Source of the DNA: Acidobacteriota bacterium
GTDB taxonomy: Bacteria; Acidobacteriota; Terriglobia; Bryobacterales; Bryobacteraceae
NCBI GenBank assembly: GCA_947470805.1
Contig: CANIVU010000009.1
Coordinates: 62,001 to 126,000 of the forward strand
Length of the DNA stretch: 64,000 nucleotides
Direction: 5' to 3'
The notes beneath the pieces were generated by a model. That model searched no databases, had not been told where the DNA came from, and saw nothing but the letters and a program-made list of their open reading frames with translations. The position numbers and the translations under genes were made by a program. Positions 60,698 to 64,000 of the stretch are shown here, one piece after another (positions within the stretch are counted from its first letter, which is position 1; the number at the start of each line of letters is the position of its first letter).

Positions 60698-61183
60698 ATG
60701 GACCGTCGCAACTTACTGCAATTGGCGGCTGTCGCGGCGCCGGGTAGCGCGCTGGCGCAGGTGTCGACGACACCCGACTGGAAGCCGGAACTGTTTGACG
60801 CGCACCAGAACGAAACGGTGATCGCGTTGAGCGAGCTGATCATTCCGGCCACCGATACGCCGGGCGCGAAGGCCGCACTGGTGAACCGTTGGATGGACCG
60901 TTTGCTGGCGGCCGGGCCGCAGGCGCAGAAGGACGCGTTCTTGAGCGGGCTGGGATGGCTGGACAGCGTGGCGATGGGCAAGCACGCGAAGCCGTTCACG
61001 CGATTGACCGAAGCGGAGCAGGTAGCGATTTTGAAAGAGATGGACGGCGGGTCCGGTCCGGGCGCGCAGTTCTTCCGGATGGCGAAGGCGCTGACTTCGC
61101 GGATCTACTACTCCACCGAGATCGGCATGCGGGAGCTGAACAAAGGTGGCCGGGTGCCCGCGACGCTGAACTGCATCCCTTGA
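60698..61183 (+). CDS. Gluconate 2-dehydrogenase subunit 3-like exported protein
   Basis: A 161-residue protein with Tat-like start MDRRNLLQLAAVAAPGSALA. The body matches gluconate 2-dehydrogenase subunit 3: ALSELIIPATDTPGAKAALV, WMDRLLAAGPQ, LTEAEQVAILKEMDGGSG, FFRMAKALTSRIYYSTEIGM and a final Cys. This subunit normally helps export a GMC-family flavoprotein partner, but no such partner is adjacent, so the catalytic subunit must be elsewhere or missing. The TGA overlaps the TTG start of folC. Confidence 0.88.
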   Translation: MDRRNLLQLAAVAAPGSALAQVSTTPDWKPELFDAHQNETVIALSELIIPATDTPGAKAALVNRWMDRLLAAGPQAQKDAFLSGLGWLDSVAMGKHAKPFTRLTEAEQVAILKEMDGGSGPGAQFFRMAKALTSRIYYSTEIGMRELNKGGRVPATLNCIP

Positions 61184-62430
61184 ACTACCCGGAGTCCGTT
61201 GAATATCTTTACGCGCTAGGCAACGAGATTCGCACGGCGAAGCTCGGCCTGGAGCGGATGACGCTGGTCGCGGCGGCGATGAAGAATCCGGAGCGGAAGT
61301 ACCGCGTGGTGCACGTGGCGGGGACGAACGGGAAGGGTTCGACGTCGGCGATGATCGCGGCCGGGTTGCGGGAGGCGGGGCACCGCGTCGGGCTGTTCAC
61401 GTCGCCGCATCTGGTGGAGCCGACGGAGCGGATTGTGGTGGACGGGCGGGCCGTCACGGCGGAAGAGTTTGCCGAGGCGTTCGCGGCGGTGCACAAGGTG
61501 GCCGAGCGGATGATGGAGGCCGGGACGCTGGACGCGCACCCGACCTACTTCGAGACCGTTACGCTGATGGCGTTCTGGTGGTTCGCGAAGGCCGAAGTGG
61601 ACTGGGCGGTGATCGAGGTGGGGCTGGGCGGGCGGCTGGACGCGACGAACATCGTGGAGCCGCAGCTATGCGTGATCACGCCGGTGGACTACGACCACGA
61701 GGCGTGGCTGGGGAAGAGTTTGGATTCGATTGCGTTTGAGAAGGCCGGGATTTTGAAGACTGGCGTGCCGGCGGTGCTGGCGCCGCAGCGCGCGGTGGCG
61801 CGGGACGTGATCATGAAGCGGGCGGAGACGGTGCACGCGCCGGTGATGGATTCGGCGGCGTGGCCGGTGGCGGAGTTGGAAATCGATGCCTATGGCAGCC
61901 GGTTTATGGCGGCGGGGATGCGGATTGACTGCCCGCTGGCGGGGGAGCACCAGGTGGACAACGCGCGGACGGCGGCGGTGGCGCTGCATGCGCTGAACCT
62001 GTCGCCGGAGCAGATCCGGTTTGGGATTGAGACGGCGCGGTGGCCGGGGCGGTTGGAGCTGGTTTCCGAGCAGCCGGAGATCTGGCTGGACGGGGCGCAC
62101 AACCCGGCGGGAGCGCGGGCGCTGGCTTCGTATATTCAACGATTTCACGCGGGGCGACGGGTGGGGCTGATTTACGGGGCGATGCGGGACAAGAGCGTCG
62201 AGGAAATTGCGGGCGTGTTGTTCCCGCTGGCGGCGGAGCTGATTGTGACGGCGCCAGACCAGACGCGGGCGCTGCGGCCGGAGGCGATATTGGAAATGGA
62301 GCCGCACGGGAACGCGCGGATCGTGGACGGGGTGGCGGCGGCGCTGGGGCAGTTGGGCGGGTGCGAGGTTTGGTTTTTGACGGGGTCGCTGTACCTGGTG
62401 GGAGAGGCGCGGGCGTTGCTCGTACAATAA
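61180..62430 (+). CDS. folC: Folylpolyglutamate/dihydrofolate synthase
   Basis: A 416-residue Mur-ligase-like enzyme. The start is TTG 61180, overlapping the previous gene's stop (TTGA); an upstream frame would be antisense-like within that gene. Motifs: P-loop VAGTNGKGSTSAMIA (about residues 45-59), LFTSPHLVEPTERIVVDG, the WAVIEVGLGGRLDATNIV switch region, DYDHEAWLG with the carbamate-type His/Lys neighbourhood AFEKAGILK, CPLAGEHQVDNARTAA and WLDGAHNPAGARAL. It adds glutamate to folates, and possibly makes dihydrofolate, in the cytoplasm. It precedes plsC by 15 nt. Confidence 0.95.
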   Translation: MNYPESVEYLYALGNEIRTAKLGLERMTLVAAAMKNPERKYRVVHVAGTNGKGSTSAMIAAGLREAGHRVGLFTSPHLVEPTERIVVDGRAVTAEEFAEAFAAVHKVAERMMEAGTLDAHPTYFETVTLMAFWWFAKAEVDWAVIEVGLGGRLDATNIVEPQLCVITPVDYDHEAWLGKSLDSIAFEKAGILKTGVPAVLAPQRAVARDVIMKRAETVHAPVMDSAAWPVAELEIDAYGSRFMAAGMRIDCPLAGEHQVDNARTAAVALHALNLSPEQIRFGIETARWPGRLELVSEQPEIWLDGAHNPAGARALASYIQRFHAGRRVGLIYGAMRDKSVEEIAGVLFPLAAELIVTAPDQTRALRPEAILEMEPHGNARIVDGVAAALGQLGGCEVWFLTGSLYLVGEARALLVQ

Positions 62431-62445
62431 GAGATTCGCGTTTTT

Positions 62446-63168
62446 ATGTCCTTTGCACTCTTGCGTACTCTTTTGTGGACGGATCCACTCATCATTTTGT
62501 CGACGATCCTGATGGGGACGTTGAACCTGTTTGCGGCCATTGCGGACAAGAACGGCGAGCGGCAGTTTCTGATGGCCTACATCTGGTCGAAGATGCTGGT
62601 GTGGGCGATGGGGATGCGGATTGAGGTGACGGGGCTGGAGAATCTGGAGCCGGGGCGGCACTACATTTTCGCGGGGAACCACCGGAGTTACGCGGACACG
62701 CCGGCGCTGCTTTCGTCGTTGCCGGGGAGTTTCCGGTTCATGGCGAAGGAGGGGCTGTTTCAGATTCCTTTGCTGGGGCACCATTTGCGGCTGGCGGGGC
62801 ACATACCCGTTTCGCTGTCGAACCCGCGGGAGGCGTTGCGGAGTTTGAATAAAGCGGCGGAGATGATCCAGGACCGGAAGATTTCGGTGCTGATCTTCCC
62901 GGAGGGCGGGCGGACGGACGGGCAGTTGGACCCGTTTAAGGAAGGCGCGGCGATTATCGGGATTAAGAGCGGTGTGCCGATTGTGCCGTTCGGGTTGGTG
63001 GGGACGCGGGAGGTGATGCCGATGCACGAGGCGACGATCCGGGGCGGCGCGGTGAAGATTCATATCGGCAAGCCGATTTCGACGGAGGGGATGATCTTCA
63101 AGAACAAGACGGAGCTGTCGGTGCGGCTGCGGAACGAGGTTGCGGCGTTGCTCGGGGTGGAGCCGTAA
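62446..63168 (+). CDS. plsC: 1-acyl-sn-glycerol-3-phosphate acyltransferase
   Basis: A 240-residue membrane acyltransferase. The N-terminal helix (ILSTILMGTLNLFAAIADKN) anchors it. Motif I is FAGNHRSYADTPAL (HX4D near residue 77), motif II GSFRFMAKEGLFQIPLLG, motif III LIFPEGGRTDGQL and motif IV VPIVPFGLVGTREV. It makes phosphatidic acid at the inner membrane. ATG 62446 is 15 nt after folC, with which it is likely co-transcribed. No other phospholipid genes follow. Confidence 0.93.
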   Translation: MSFALLRTLLWTDPLIILSTILMGTLNLFAAIADKNGERQFLMAYIWSKMLVWAMGMRIEVTGLENLEPGRHYIFAGNHRSYADTPALLSSLPGSFRFMAKEGLFQIPLLGHHLRLAGHIPVSLSNPREALRSLNKAAEMIQDRKISVLIFPEGGRTDGQLDPFKEGAAIIGIKSGVPIVPFGLVGTREVMPMHEATIRGGAVKIHIGKPISTEGMIFKNKTELSVRLRNEVAALLGVEP

Positions 63169-63185
63169 GCCTATACTCGTAGGCA

Positions 63186-64000
63186 ATGCGACGACTTCTA
63201 TTAGTGGGTTCGGCGGTTTTGACGGTGCTGGCGCAGGCGCCGGTGAAAGAGTGGCCGCGGCCGTCGAAGGACGCGGTGATGACGATTGAGGACTACGATC
63301 CGAAGTCGTCGCTGGTGGTTCCGGAGCATCCGAAGACGCGGGCGAAGTTCCCGATTATCGACTTCCACAATCACCAGCGCGGCGAGATGCCGGCGGCGCA
63401 GATGGAGAAGTTGATCAGCGATATGGACAAGATCAACCTGCAGTTGATGGTGAACTTGTCGGGCGGGTATGGCGACCGGCTGAAGCGGAACGTGGCTGCG
63501 ATGAAGGCGAAGTACAAAGACCGGTTCGCGGTGTTTGCGAATTTGAACTTTGAGGAGATTGACTCGCCGGATTATGCGGAGCGGGCGGCGAAGCAGTTGG
63601 AAGAAGACTTTAAGAATGGCGCGCAGGGGCTGAAATTCTTCAAGAATTTCGGCATGGACTTGAGCGATAAGTCGGGCGTGCGGGTAAAGATCGACGATCC
63701 GCGGTTTGATAAGGCCTTTGAAGTTTGCGCGAAGTATAAGATGCCGGTGATGATTCATACGGCGGAGCCGAAGTCGTTTTTCATGCCGTGGGATAAGAAC
63801 AACGAGCGCTGGCTGGAGCTGAAGCAGTTTCCGAGCCGGTACCGGCCGGGGGACAAGTATCCGGGTTGGGAAGTGCTGATGGGCGAGCTGTACCGGCGGA
63901 TTGAGCGGCATCCGAAAGTGACGTTTGTGAACGCGCATTTGGGATGGCTGGGGGCGGATCTGGGTAAGTTGGGCGAGTTGATGGACAAGATGCCGAACAT
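63186..64000 (+). CDS. Secreted amidohydrolase-2-type enzyme (truncated by window end)
   Basis: The visible 271 residues start MRRLLLVGSAVLTVLAQ, a short Sec signal. FPIIDFHNHQRGEM carries the HxH metal motif (about residues 61-63), followed by a TIM-barrel pattern with LKFFKNFGMDLSDKSG, PVMIHTAEPKSFFMPW (likely metal-binding His) and VTFVNAHLGWLGADLG (His). This matches the amidohydrolase-related family of decarboxylases or lactonases. The catalytic Asp and the C-terminus lie beyond the window. It is 17 nt after plsC and may belong to the same transcript. Confidence 0.88.
   Translation, partial: MRRLLLVGSAVLTVLAQAPVKEWPRPSKDAVMTIEDYDPKSSLVVPEHPKTRAKFPIIDFHNHQRGEMPAAQMEKLISDMDKINLQLMVNLSGGYGDRLKRNVAAMKAKYKDRFAVFANLNFEEIDSPDYAERAAKQLEEDFKNGAQGLKFFKNFGMDLSDKSGVRVKIDDPRFDKAFEVCAKYKMPVMIHTAEPKSFFMPWDKNNERWLELKQFPSRYRPGDKYPGWEVLMGELYRRIERHPKVTFVNAHLGWLGADLGKLGELMDKMPN

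Noticed and set aside
61666-63186. 506-codon minus-strand frame across folC and plsC
   Set aside because: Arginine-, proline- and histidine-rich; spans two confident plus-strand genes.

Overview
The window reads as one 64 kb stretch of a high-GC chromosome from an acidobacterium, most likely of the Solibacter/Bryobacter group (order Bryobacterales). The assignment rests on family content: a VWFA-related protein of the TIGR03436 type, a (broken) protein with a TIGR03437-type C-terminal domain, a very large Oar-like TonB-dependent receptor, DUF1501/DUF1800/DUF1553 secreted proteins, and many Tat- or Sec-exported hydrolases. There is one tRNA (Gly-GCC), no rRNA, no CRISPR array and no complete insertion sequence or prophage.

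Layout. 0-2.1 kb: minus-strand catabolic operon (esterase, phosphotriesterase-like enzyme, SelA-like PLP enzyme cut by the window edge). 2.2-4.2 kb: small accessory island with hairpins, a coiled-coil protein and an orphan terminase-like ATPase. 4.2-12.6 kb: exported enzymes (enolase superfamily, CocE/NonD peptidase-esterase, lipase-like esterase, PQQ-type propeller), a seven-repeat surface protein ending in a crystallin-like domain, and a polytopic membrane protein. 12.5-15.7 kb: DUF1501/DUF1800 pair with a decayed small membrane gene between them. 15.7-19.6 kb: tRNA-Gly, two tandem paralogous membrane proteins (the second frameshifted by an exact 34-bp duplication), a CARDB protein and a small Tat protein. 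20-27.2 kb: TonB receptor, multiheme cytochrome, TPR protein and the TIGR03437-type pseudogene. 27.2-31.4 kb: ThiF-like E1, HTH-TPR protein, RecQ without its winged helix, and a VapBC-type toxin-antitoxin pair. 31.4-37.2 kb: beta-helix protein and the conserved ybbP-ybbA/tesA divergon followed by ybjQ. 37.4-45.6 kb: hydrolases including a LecA-like/LssY/hydrolase fusion, recA, amine oxidase, TIGR03436 protein, rluD-type synthase and galU. 45.6-50.9 kb: membrane glycosyltransferase and a cytochrome-DUF1553/DUF1501 operon. 50.9-64 kb: orphan antitoxin, CPBP protease, MNT antitoxin with a dead HEPN partner, a large glycosidase, a PLP decarboxylase, a 103-bp tandem repeat array, sialidase-like protein, WYL regulator with a VOC protein, folC, plsC and a truncated amidohydrolase.

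How it fits together: the dominant theme is extracytoplasmic breakdown of polymers and small esters by a soil heterotroph (TonB uptake, glycosidases, esterases, sialidase-like and DUF1501/DUF1553 proteins), interspersed with core housekeeping genes (recA, recQ, galU, folC, plsC, rluD, tesA). The unusual material is in the spaces between genes and in broken genes: a composite intergenic repeat present three times, a perfect palindrome present twice with compensatory changes (once supplying the galU stop codon), a 16-bp inverted repeat covering the recA start codon, a 103-bp tandem array, and at least four genes disabled by stops or frameshifts.
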